A DNA stretch of 64,000 nt, taken from JAAELZ01 sp965237485 (GTDB lineage: Bacteria; Pseudomonadota; Gammaproteobacteria; Arenicellales; Poriferihabitantaceae). Positions 1 to 8,400 of the stretch are shown here, piece after piece; position 1 is the first letter of the stretch, and the number at the start of each line of letters is the position of its first letter. Under the pieces are notes generated by a model. The model saw only the letters and a program-made list of their open reading frames with translations, made no database searches and was not told the DNA's origin. The stretch covers positions 496,001-560,000 of the forward strand of contig CBDEFQ010000010.1 of the NCBI GenBank assembly GCA_965237485.1, written 5' to 3'. The translations under genes were made by a program, and so were the position numbers.

Positions 1-25
1 ATGCGAATTTTAGCAAGGCGGCTTG
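1..25. other. Flank fragment repeated at 2520-2544
   Basis: These 25 bases match 2520-2544 at 24 positions. On the minus strand both would encode the same short peptide stretch (ASRLAKIR). The fragment directly abuts the first IS3-type copy, and the far flank of that copy (from 1653) is unrelated sequence without a target duplication. The window edge therefore probably cuts a second copy of the sequence remnant described at 2396-2598. Confidence 0.5.
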
Positions 26-85
26 CCCCAGACGTCAGGGTAGTTGCACACATTTTAATTCACAAGGGGCGGCGGAGAAATACTC

Positions 86-577
86 ATGCCGAAATATAGC
101 GTAGAACGAAGAGAAGCTGTTTTATCTAAATTATTATCATCAAATAGTCAGTCCTTCGCAGAAATATCTAGAGAAGAAGGAATCAGTGTTCAAACCTTGT
201 ATGATTGGCGAAATAAAGCCAGACGATCAGGAGTTTTAATGCCTAATAGTGATTCATCTAATCAGTGGGATTGCCAAACTAAGTTCACCGTAGTTCTTGA
301 AACTGCTGCGATGAATGAACAAGAATTATCTGCGTATTGCCGAGAGAAAGGCCTATACCCTACTCAAATAACGCAATGGCGAGAAGCTTGTATTAATGGT
401 GTTGATGAGGCTCTCATTAGCCCTAAAGTTGCGCGCGATGAAATACGTGCGTTAAAAAAAGACAAGAAGAAGCTAGAAACCCAGCTGCGCCGCAAAGATA
501 AAGCCTTGGCTGAAACGGCCGCATTATTAGTATTACAAAAAAAGTTTCAGGCGCTTTGGGAGGACAAGGAAGTATGA
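86..577 (+). CDS. IS3-type transposase OrfA (DNA-binding helix-turn-helix subunit)
   Basis: The 163-residue product has two helix-turn-helix-like units (about residues 8-45 and 65-105, each with a Tyr-Asp-Trp-Arg or Thr-Gln-Trp-Arg recognition segment). A charged, coiled-coil-like tail follows (about 118-160), as usual for IS3 OrfA proteins, which bind the element ends. An A-AAA-AAG slippery heptamer lies at 538-544. A -1 shift there enters an open orfB frame, so a fused OrfAB can be made. The stop TGA overlaps the orfB ATG (ATGA at 574-577), which also allows separate OrfB by coupled restart. Confidence 0.88.
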   Translation: MPKYSVERREAVLSKLLSSNSQSFAEISREEGISVQTLYDWRNKARRSGVLMPNSDSSNQWDCQTKFTVVLETAAMNEQELSAYCREKGLYPTQITQWREACINGVDEALISPKVARDEIRALKKDKKKLETQLRRKDKALAETAALLVLQKKFQALWEDKEV

Positions 578-1623
578 TTACGACTCAGACGCGCATTAAA
601 GTAATCAATGATGTTAATGAAGCAGTAGACGCAGGTTCAAAGCGTTCAAGTGCTTGTGAGTTGGTTGGCCTTGCCGAGTCTACGCTTAGACGTTGGAAGC
701 CAAAAGGAGAAGATAGTATCCGCAGTGATCAACGTCCTTTGGTAGAAAAGCCAGTACCTGGCAATAAACTAAGCGAGCAAGAGCAGCAACACATTTTATC
801 GATATGTAATGAATCGGCATACCATCATTTGCCGCCGTCGCAAATAGTACCGCAGTTGGCTGACAAAGGTATTTATGTGGCCAGCGAGTCTAGCTTTTAT
901 CGAGTTCTCAAGGCGCATGGGCAATTGAAGCACCGCGGCCGCGCCAAACAAAAGCAGTCCCGAACACCCGATACTCATATAGCACTAAAACCTAATGCTG
1001 TGTGGATGTGGGATATCACCTATTTGGCGACGCGTACTATTGGCAAGCATTATTACCTGTACATGGTAGAAGACCTTTACAGTCGCTATGGCGTTCACTG
1101 GGAAGTACATCCTGTTGAAAGCGGTGAATTAGGTGCGCAGTTGATGTCTCAGGCGGCTCTAAAAGTGGCCAGCTGCGATGGCATGCCCGTCTTACACAGT
1201 GATAATGGCAGCCCAATGAAATCGTTCACAATGAGAGCGAAGTTAGAAGCATTAGGAATAAAGCCCTCTTACTCAAGGCCAAGAGTAAGCAATGACAACG
1301 CTTATATTGAATCCATGTTTAGAACGGTAAAGTATTGCCCTGCGTGGCCTTCTCAAGGCTTCGATAGCTTAGAGGCCGCCCGCCAATGGGTGGGTAAGTT
1401 TATGCAATGGTATAACGAAGAACATCGTCACAGTGCTATACGCTACGTTACACCTGGCCAGCGTTATCGCGGTGAAGATAGTGCCCTATTAGCAAAACGA
1501 GAAGTTGTTTATCAGGAAGCTAAAGCAGCAAAACCTAATCGGTGGTCTGGCCAAACCCGAAATTGGCGGCCTTGTGGTGCGGTTGCGCTGAACCCACAAA
1601 AAGAAGTATTATTGGCTGCGTAG
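574..1623 (+). CDS. IS3-type transposase OrfB (DDE catalytic subunit)
   Basis: The 349-residue integrase-fold transposase starts at the ATG overlapping the orfA stop. The catalytic triad is readable as Asp147 (in WMWDITYL), Asp210 (in LHSDNGS) and Glu246 (in NAYIESMF). The second Asp and the Glu are separated by 35 residues, the DX35E spacing of IS3 and retroviral integrases. An N-terminal helix-turn-helix precedes an HTH_21-like segment. The copy looks intact. It differs from the other two at residue positions such as AYHH versus AYNH and in the last few residues. Confidence 0.92.
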   Translation: MITTQTRIKVINDVNEAVDAGSKRSSACELVGLAESTLRRWKPKGEDSIRSDQRPLVEKPVPGNKLSEQEQQHILSICNESAYHHLPPSQIVPQLADKGIYVASESSFYRVLKAHGQLKHRGRAKQKQSRTPDTHIALKPNAVWMWDITYLATRTIGKHYYLYMVEDLYSRYGVHWEVHPVESGELGAQLMSQAALKVASCDGMPVLHSDNGSPMKSFTMRAKLEALGIKPSYSRPRVSNDNAYIESMFRTVKYCPAWPSQGFDSLEAARQWVGKFMQWYNEEHRHSAIRYVTPGQRYRGEDSALLAKREVVYQEAKAAKPNRWSGQTRNWRPCGAVALNPQKEVLLAA

Positions 1624-1652
1624 GAAAATGTGCAACTACCCTGAAAATTGCC

Positions 1653-2265
1653 GTGAGCGACACCCACCAGTGAAAATATTACCAAGGACAGAATATTTTT
1701 TCTCGAATCTGTCTTTTCCTAACCCTTCAATAATATAGTTAGCATCAATAGACTCTCCTGCATCGTAGCTAGTAGAATATTCATTGACAGTAATGTAAAT
1801 GGTAACTTCATCTGCTCTTTGTTCTTCGTTAAACAGATCAGTATTAACCTGCTGGCTTGTTATATTTTGTTTTTCTAATATTTTTTTCATATTAGTACCA
1901 ACATTTGCACTGACTATGTCTAACCGCTCATCGGCAGGTTGATAAACTGTCTGATTTCCATTAGGTATTGGTAACCATTTGCTAATAACATCAGCATCTT
2001 GTCCGAATACTTTAACAGTAGGAACCTTGTCTTTAGGCGTTCCAATAACTAATGTGCTCCCTCCTGTGTTGTGATTTCTCCATAGAAGAGTATTGACTCG
2101 AACAGATATTGCCTTGTCAATTCTTGATATGGCTTGGTAGTCGAGAGATTGTCGTTCAATATCATTAGCAATTTTCCATTCAGCTAATTCCGCCTCCGTT
2201 AGTGGGGCGCATGCAGAAATAAAAGCAAAAGCTACTATACATAACGATATGTTGATTTTCTTCAT
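1653..2265 (-). pseudogene. Lipoprotein gene, 3' end removed by IS3 copy 1
   Basis: The product starts MKKINISLC and has a signal peptide ending in an FISAC lipobox, so it would be lipidated at Cys19 and held in the membrane. About 200 native residues remain before the frame runs into the IS end and stops inside it. I recognise no family. It is the last gene of the minus-strand toxin operon, about 0.4 kb past the first lipoprotein. A role as a second immunity or accessory lipoprotein is only inferred from position. An upstream in-frame TTG would add six residues, but the ATG at 2265 gives a clean signal peptide. Confidence 0.65.
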
Positions 2266-2395
2266 ATAAACACTAGCTAACAATTTAGATTAAATGCTAT
2301 TGATAAATGACCCCTTTGAATATATAGCGTCGATTTTGTAGTAGTCGAAAACACTCTTAAAGGGTGGAAGTATCAGTCTGACCTTATTAACTTTT

Positions 2396-2598
2396 TTAGC
2401 TCAAACAGGCCAAAACCTGAGCATCGGATGCATCTGCTCCTCCTTGTTCAATAACACAGTCTATTTCTGCTTGAGTAGGCACCCGATCGAGTTGATTAAT
2501 ATCAATCAACACAAGCTCAATGCGTATTTTAGCAAGGCGGCTTGCAAGGTCTGCTTCGAAAACCCCGTTAGAAGAGCCTGAATTAGTCTCCGATCAAC
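2396..2598 (-). pseudogene. Unidentified decayed coding remnant
   Basis: On the minus strand an open frame of about 65 codons ends at 2396, with a protein-like, Asp/Ala/Leu-rich sequence, but it lacks a plausible start. Just upstream a different frame is open and also looks protein-like (contains FPDGESPHVDRR). This suggests an old gene tail broken by a frameshift near 2560-2600. The 25 bases at 2520-2544 recur at the window start. I cannot name the family. The rest of 2284-2675 holds no other gene I can support. Confidence 0.3.
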
Positions 2599-2675
2599 AT
2601 GGGGCGATTCACCGTCAGGAAACCACATCAAGTTGGCCGACCCCATGATCCCCGGCTTCCCACTTGTTTCTTGTT

Positions 2676-3170
2676 TTACAAATTCATTAACGCTTCGAAC
2701 TGGTTATAAGAGCCCTTTAATAAATGAAACTTTTTAGAAATAGTTACTATCCGTCCTTCAACTAACAGTTCAATCAATATTGACTCACTAAGAAGCTCAG
2801 GTGGATCGTCAAAAACAATTTTACTTGTAATTGTAGCCGATCCATTATCAAGAAATTTAACGACTCCCAACCCGAAATCTCCAATAATTGAGGAGTCATA
2901 AGACACCTCATTTGCTAATAAAGAATGCTCAAATTTTATTACTTCAATCTTTGATATTCCACTTTCCATCGGCGTTGAAATTGTTAACCTAGAAATATTT
3001 CCATTGTACACTCGAAGAAACAACATCAGGCTCTTATCCTTATAAAGCATTGAGCTAGTTACTTCTTTTCCATCTTTAAGCATGTAGTAATAGTTTGTAG
3101 TATCACATGCCTGTAATAAAAAGCACCCCATAAATAGAAATAATATTCTCACAGAAATCTTATTTTGCAT
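2676..3170 (-). CDS. Small lipoprotein, candidate immunity protein for the RHS tip
   Basis: This 164-residue protein has a classic lipoprotein signal (MQNKISVRILFLFMGCF, lipobox LLQAC, lipidation Cys22) and a mature part of about 140 residues rich in beta-forming residues. Its start lies only 10 bases after the stop of the RHS tip gene, in the same direction. That is where cognate immunity genes of polymorphic RHS toxins sit. If so, a membrane-anchored immunity protein would imply that the toxin acts at the envelope or in the periplasm. I see no family match; the immunity role is inference from synteny. Confidence 0.6.
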   Translation of the reverse strand: MQNKISVRILFLFMGCFLLQACDTTNYYYMLKDGKEVTSSMLYKDKSLMLFLRVYNGNISRLTISTPMESGISKIEVIKFEHSLLANEVSYDSSIIGDFGLGVVKFLDNGSATITSKIVFDDPPELLSESILIELLVEGRIVTISKKFHLLKGSYNQFEALMNL

Positions 3171-3180
3171 CTTGTTTATA

Positions 3181-4101
3181 TCAACAGCCTACAATAATAC
3201 AACGATCGGATGACTCTGTTTTATCAGCGGGCCATCCTGTGCCATTAACTTTCCACTCCAATATATCTAATACATGTAGTGGATTTAAATTACCAGGATG
3301 CACATTAAACGTAGGGCCATTGTGGTCTCTAACAGGGTTACCTTCATAATCAAATACTTCTTCATGACCAGTTATATCATTCCATTTTTCATTTGGAAAG
3401 TCAGGATCTACTCCAACCTGATGATATTTATCAGCGGTATTTATTTCCCAAGTACCATGTCCGTTTCTCATTTGGTCTCTCGTAATTCCATCTGGATTAG
3501 GATTCCCGCCCTCACTAGAATGATGCGCATGACCCGCATGCCGATTTATGCCATATCGAGCATGCTTTTTATGCTCAGCATGATGATTATATTTAACAGT
3601 AGCATAACTCTGAGCAAACCCTTGAGCAAAGTTACCCCCAGCCACCTTACTTGAGATACCACCCACAACACCAGCTGCAAATGCTGAATTACCGAGCAGC
3701 TCTGAGGCATAAGCCCCCGTAGAGATAAACGCCGAAGCAAAGCCCTTACCAAAACTACCGCCTTGCAGTTTATTAATCACACCACTGGCTGTACTATGTG
3801 CTACCGTTTTCAATACTTTACCCGCTGTTGACAGCTTTCCAGCAACACTAAACTTGCTATTAATAAAAGCTGTTCCGATTTTATGCGCAATGCCCGCAGA
3901 CAAACCACCAATAAGCGCCCCTTTTAACATGCCCTTTAAACTACCTGTCATTATCAAGCCTGACATGCCACCCGCAATTGCCCCAGCTAACGCAGCACCA
4001 CCTAATCCTAAACCAGTTGCCGTCGCCCCAGCAGAGTTATGCCCGAATCTGGTGTATGAGGCATTTTCTTCAAGCGGCCTCGGTTTGATCTGAGTAGTCA
4101 T
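3181..4101 (-). CDS. Severed C-terminal tip of the RHS toxin, restarted from inside the IS
   Basis: The first 23 or so of 306 residues are encoded by the IS256-type element, where an ATG overlaps the transposase 3' end in another frame. From 4033 downward the frame is the original RHS gene. Residues ~24-170 form a Gly/Ala-rich, hydrophobic, probably membrane-spanning segment (GLGLGGAALAGAIAGG). A His-rich linker (HAEHKKHARYGINRHAGHAHH) follows, then a polar C-terminal domain of ~110 residues with two cysteines at the very end (CIIVGC). The last domain is where RHS proteins carry their effector; I do not recognise its fold. Whether the fragment is translated is unknown. Confidence 0.7.
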   Translation of the reverse strand: MTTQIKPRPLEENASYTRFGHNSAGATATGLGLGGAALAGAIAGGMSGLIMTGSLKGMLKGALIGGLSAGIAHKIGTAFINSKFSVAGKLSTAGKVLKTVAHSTASGVINKLQGGSFGKGFASAFISTGAYASELLGNSAFAAGVVGGISSKVAGGNFAQGFAQSYATVKYNHHAEHKKHARYGINRHAGHAHHSSEGGNPNPDGITRDQMRNGHGTWEINTADKYHQVGVDPDFPNEKWNDITGHEEVFDYEGNPVRDHNGPTFNVHPGNLNPLHVLDILEWKVNGTGWPADKTESSDRCIIVGC

Positions 4102-5427
4102 TAGTTTGCTCTATTCCATCTTTAAATGGAACCCCTTGAATCACTTTTGCTAGATAGGCGAACCCGCGTATTCGGTTCCACTTTTTCTCTGCGCACTGAC
4201 CCAGCTTGAACATCATACTTAACATGCCATCACGGCTAAGACATCCCTTGCATCGTTTGGTACGGTGTCGGATAGTCGCGAATGTTGATTCAATTGGATT
4301 CGTAGTACGTATGCTCATCCAGTGCTTGGCAGGGAACGAGTAGAACGTCATTAACTCTTCGCGATCTTTTTCCAAGCACTGCGTGGCTTTTGGATACTTG
4401 TCTTGATAGGTTTTAATGAATAATTGATAGGCGCTTTGCGCCGCTTCTTTGGTTTCTTCCTGCCAAATGTTATGCAGAGCTGCTTTTGCTTTGGGCTGCA
4501 CCGATTTAGGCAGCTTGTTCAGCACGTTGGCCGTTTTATGCACCCAGCACCGTTGATGTTTAGTGCCAGGATAGACTTCTTCCAGGGCATTCCAAAAGCC
4601 TAAAGCACCATCACCGATGCCCAGCTCTGGTTGATTCAGGCCTCGCTCCTTGAGTGCCAACAACACCTCTCGCCAACTCTGCGTAGACTCTCGCTCACCG
4701 TCTTCAATCGCCAGTAATTTCTTGTGACCGCGCTCATTCACTCCGATGACAACTAAGGCACAGAGTCGGCCCTCATCGCCGCGCAGGCCGCTGTGTATCC
4801 CGTCCGCCCATAGATAAACCCATCGATCTCGATCTAAACCTTCTCTATTCCAATCCTTGTACTCCTGAGACCACGTTGCTTTGAGCTTACTCACTGTGCT
4901 TGATGATAACCCAGTCGCTGATTGACCCACTAGCACGCTCAGTGCATCCCCCATTTCTCCAGTGCTGACACCCTTGAGATACAGCCAAGGCAAGGCCGCT
5001 TCTAGTGTTCTCGTTTTACGCACATACGGCGGCACTAAAGCAGATCGAAAGGTGATCGGTACTCCAGTGCGGGAGCGCACCTTGGGGATACGTACTTTGA
5101 CTGGGCCGATCCCGGTTTGCAGTTCACGTTCTGGCAAATAGCCGTTACGAACGACACCAGCGTGTCCTGAATCTGAGACTTTGTCACAATTGCGATACAG
5201 CAGTTCAGATAACTCACTCTCGACCGCGGTTTGAATGAGTTGCCTAGCGCCATTGCGAATCAATTCTTGCAGCGGATCGATGCTTTGCTCTGGCTTTTCA
5301 AAGGAAATAATTTTATTCTGTTTCATAGTGGCGTATGTCTGTGGAAGTTTAAGTTGTTGTAAACTCAACTCATCCCGATACGCCGCTTTTAGTCAACTAC
5401 TCCATACACCACTTTCAGGCATAACTC
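4034..5427 (-). mobile_element. IS256-type insertion sequence, copy A, inside the RHS gene
   Basis: This 1394-bp element is nearly identical to 16385-17778. Terminal inverted repeats begin GAGTTATGCC at both ends and match imperfectly for about 25 bases. It is flanked by a perfect 9-bp target duplication, GCCCCAGCA, at 4025-4033 and 5428-5436, which fits the 8-9 bp of the IS256 family. Removing the element and one duplicate restores one reading frame across the RHS gene (…ASIAGA then TATGLGLGG…). The insertion is therefore a disruption of a single ancestral gene. Confidence 0.93.
4070..5326 (-). CDS. IS256-family (mutator-type) transposase
   Basis: This 418-residue DDE transposase of the Transposase_mut family catalyses cut-and-copy movement of the element. 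Recognisable motifs are the Asp in LWADGIHSGLRG, the Asp in IGDGALGFWNALEEVYP followed by the HQRCWVHK motif (C/D...H region), and the catalytic Glu in TTNPIESTFATIRHRTKRCKG. I chose the ATG at 5326 (MKQNKII…), since the 14 codons above start only at a TTG. It differs from copy B at a few residues, including Pro/Leu in LVPPYVRK. Confidence 0.93.
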   Translation of the reverse strand: MKQNKIISFEKPEQSIDPLQELIRNGARQLIQTAVESELSELLYRNCDKVSDSGHAGVVRNGYLPERELQTGIGPVKVRIPKVRSRTGVPITFRSALVPPYVRKTRTLEAALPWLYLKGVSTGEMGDALSVLVGQSATGLSSSTVSKLKATWSQEYKDWNREGLDRDRWVYLWADGIHSGLRGDEGRLCALVVIGVNERGHKKLLAIEDGERESTQSWREVLLALKERGLNQPELGIGDGALGFWNALEEVYPGTKHQRCWVHKTANVLNKLPKSVQPKAKAALHNIWQEETKEAAQSAYQLFIKTYQDKYPKATQCLEKDREELMTFYSFPAKHWMSIRTTNPIESTFATIRHRTKRCKGCLSRDGMLSMMFKLGQCAEKKWNRIRGFAYLAKVIQGVPFKDGIEQTNDYSDQTEAA

Positions 5428-8400
5428 GCCCCAGCAATGGACGCCGCAACAGTTGCACCTCCCGCATAAGACATAATTGCCGATGCCGCATAAGGCGCCA
5501 CCACCGCCACCACGACCACCGCAATAACTTTAATATTCTCCTTTATAAACTTAACGACTTTTTTAACGACGTTAATAACCTTTTTTATTACCGCGACTAG
5601 CTTTTTAAATAGCTTCTTCAGCGATTTAAACAAGCTGCTTAAAAAGTAACCACTCGGATCGTTATACGCCAGTGGATTATTCAACACATAACTATAGCGG
5701 TTATAGCTTTGCAGATTGCCCGCGAACTGAATATGTGGGTCAGCGCTTAAAAAGCGCCCTATTTTAGGATCATAAACACGGCCTCGCATATGGATTAGTT
5801 CTGAATCCGCTAGCATTTTATGACCTGTATAGCCTCGATCGGTTAAATTAAGGTCTAGCGTATTGTTGGCTAAATCACTGGATAAATCGCTAGTGCTAAT
5901 GCCTACTGAGGTCAGCTGTTTGCCAAAGGCATCATAATGAAAACGCTCAATGATAAAGCCTTTTTCATCTGTGATTGCAACAATGGAATTGAGATGATCT
6001 CGATGCAGATAATTGGTTTTTATATCCGCGTCTTGTTTGTCTGTAATAACGGCAATGGTGCCGCCGTTAATCGATATATGGTATTTACTCGTGGTTCCAT
6101 AGGTGTCCGATGTTTTCTCATAACCGTCGCTAAAATACACCGTGGTGCGCAATCCATTAGGAATCACTTGTGTATCTTTGATTAACTGGCGTTCTGGTCC
6201 GTAGAAGTAACCTGTAACGCTGTCGCCCTTGGTAATGGCAATGGGCTTATTGTATGAAGCGTATTGAATTGCACGTCCATCACCAGAGGTCATATTGCCG
6301 TTATGATCATACTGATAATTGATTGAGGTTTGGCCAACCTGGTCTATGCGGGTAACCGCATGTGGGCCCGCATGGCCGTTGGACTGATGCCCTCCATAGG
6401 TATAATGCCCCACATCTGATTTGTAAGTGATATTACCTAAAGCATCATACTCGTAAGTAGTTGTCTCAAGCCCTGCAAGCTCATACAAAGCCACGCCGGT
6501 GCCGCTCATGCTACTTCGCGTTAGACGATTTAACTCATCGTACTCAAAGGTTTCAAGCACACCGCTAGTGCTGTGATTGCGCTCAACCAGGTTACCGATA
6601 GAATCCCATGTATAAGAATCATTCAATACAACACCGTCATTGCCTAATAAGGCATGGTCAAACTCTGATGATGATTCGTTCGCCAATAACTCATTATTAT
6701 TCGCAATCTTGTCATGGTTAATAGATAACTGATTGTAGATCGAGCTTTTATCTGTAAGCGTACTGGTAAAACTAAGATACATGTTATCCCAATAGGACTG
6801 ATCGCCCATATCGGTATACATTTCACTCATCTCTGAATTAATTTGAGACAGATATTCATATATCTGTTTACGATCAGCGTTATTGGTTAAACCGTCGCTA
6901 GCATTTTGATCTAAGTCAGCAATTTCTAACACGCGCGCTCGATAAACTTTCTCAAGCTCTCTAAGCCTTGTTTTTTCGCCTAAACCTGCTTCGCTGTGCC
7001 CTTCAAAGTGTGACGCTAACGTTCCTTGTTCAGCCAATGTGTGTTTCTCAGCTGCGGCCACATTAAGTAACTGTAAAGGGGTATATAACGCTTTATTTAA
7101 ACGTCGAAGCTTTTGACTGACATCAGCATGACGGCCAAACAAACGTCTATGTCGTTGTGATGCATAAGCATAACCATAAGCAAACGGGTCTGTATTAGCA
7201 GTTTCACTCGGGTCAACCACGATACTGTCTGCATGCGCACCATGCTGATCTGCCAAGCTTTGGTGATAAGCACCTAGGTCTTTATACTCTTGTAAATACT
7301 CGGGTGATACCTGACTGACATCCTGCATATCGGCTATCAAGTTGGTTTGTACTTGACTCGCCGCCTGATAGCTATCACGCACTGAGCGGTTATAACGCGC
7401 CATCAAACTATGCAGCTTGCTGGATAGCACCAATACATTACTGGTGTTGGCTTCTACTTGGCTAAAAGTATCCAGCAATTGTTGTGTGCTGGCCAAGGTA
7501 GAAGTAGCGACTGTGTAAATTTGTTGATTTACTTGAGCATCAACATTGTGCACATTAAAGTTGATGGTTAAGGCTTGTATCTGCGCTTGTGTGGCTAATT
7601 TCAGTGCGGGTGATAAACCAGGGTCGTTAGGGTCTAAGGTGTCGAGCACTTCTTGTACGGCTGCCTGATCTTCTTGGGCTTGCGCGAAATGAGAAGCACT
7701 GCTGGTCTTATCATTATTTAACTGACCGATAAACCCATTCACCCTAGCGAGCACCGATGGAAAGGTGTCACTGGTTTGTGTTTCTACTGGATCAACAGCA
7801 CTATGGGTATAAACACTGCTTAACCTGCCTGAGTAGTCGCTATAACTTACATCAGTGGTCACATGCTTTCCCTGCATGAATTTAAGTACTTTACCTTCGG
7901 CATCGGCTTCCTCTGCTCGCCAATGTAATACACTCTTATGGTCAGTATAGTACTCAAGTATTATATCGGCTTGTTCAGACGCATTTTGGGCCAGGTCTAC
8001 CGCCTTTTTTACGCGTTGGTCTATTGCTGCAATCGCCTTCGCTTTCTCATTGGCTGTTGTAACATGGCCACCCGCTTCTTCTGAAGCGTCTTCAACCAGC
8101 TCGATGAGCGGTTTAAGTTTTGTATCGTAATATTTCTTTGTGCTCTTTGCCCTTGCTTGCGCAGACTTATTGTAAGATTGCGCTTTTTTATAAGCACTGT
8201 TGGCTTCCCCTGCGGAATAATTAGCTCTATTTGCAGCATCTTGCGCATCCCATGCCAAACTATTAGCCATTGCATACCTTTTCTTTTTGGAATACTTTGG
8301 GACTTTCTTGGTATACGAGGGCACTATCCCTTGGCGATTTTCACTAGCTGGAACTACAATAGTGATGTACTCTGGGTTATCAACTAAGTCTTTAGCTTTT

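Larger units (their letters stand above)
26..1652 (+). mobile_element. IS3-type insertion sequence, copy 1 of 3
   Basis: This 1627-bp element is almost identical to 53754-55380 and 59314-60940. Its ends carry the inverted motif TCAGGGTAGTTGCACA, set 8-9 bases in from each tip. The boundaries were fixed from the other two copies, which have 5-bp target duplications. This copy has no matching duplication (left flank ends GCTTG, right begins GTGAG), so one side was rearranged after insertion or two copies recombined. It holds two overlapping genes in the typical IS3 orfA/orfB layout and truncates the lipoprotein gene to its right. Confidence 0.9.

Noticed and set aside
3854..4093. Plus-strand Pro/Ala-rich frame opposite the RHS tip
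   Set aside because: It is the antisense shadow of the Gly/Ala-rich coding segment; no ribosome site or family.
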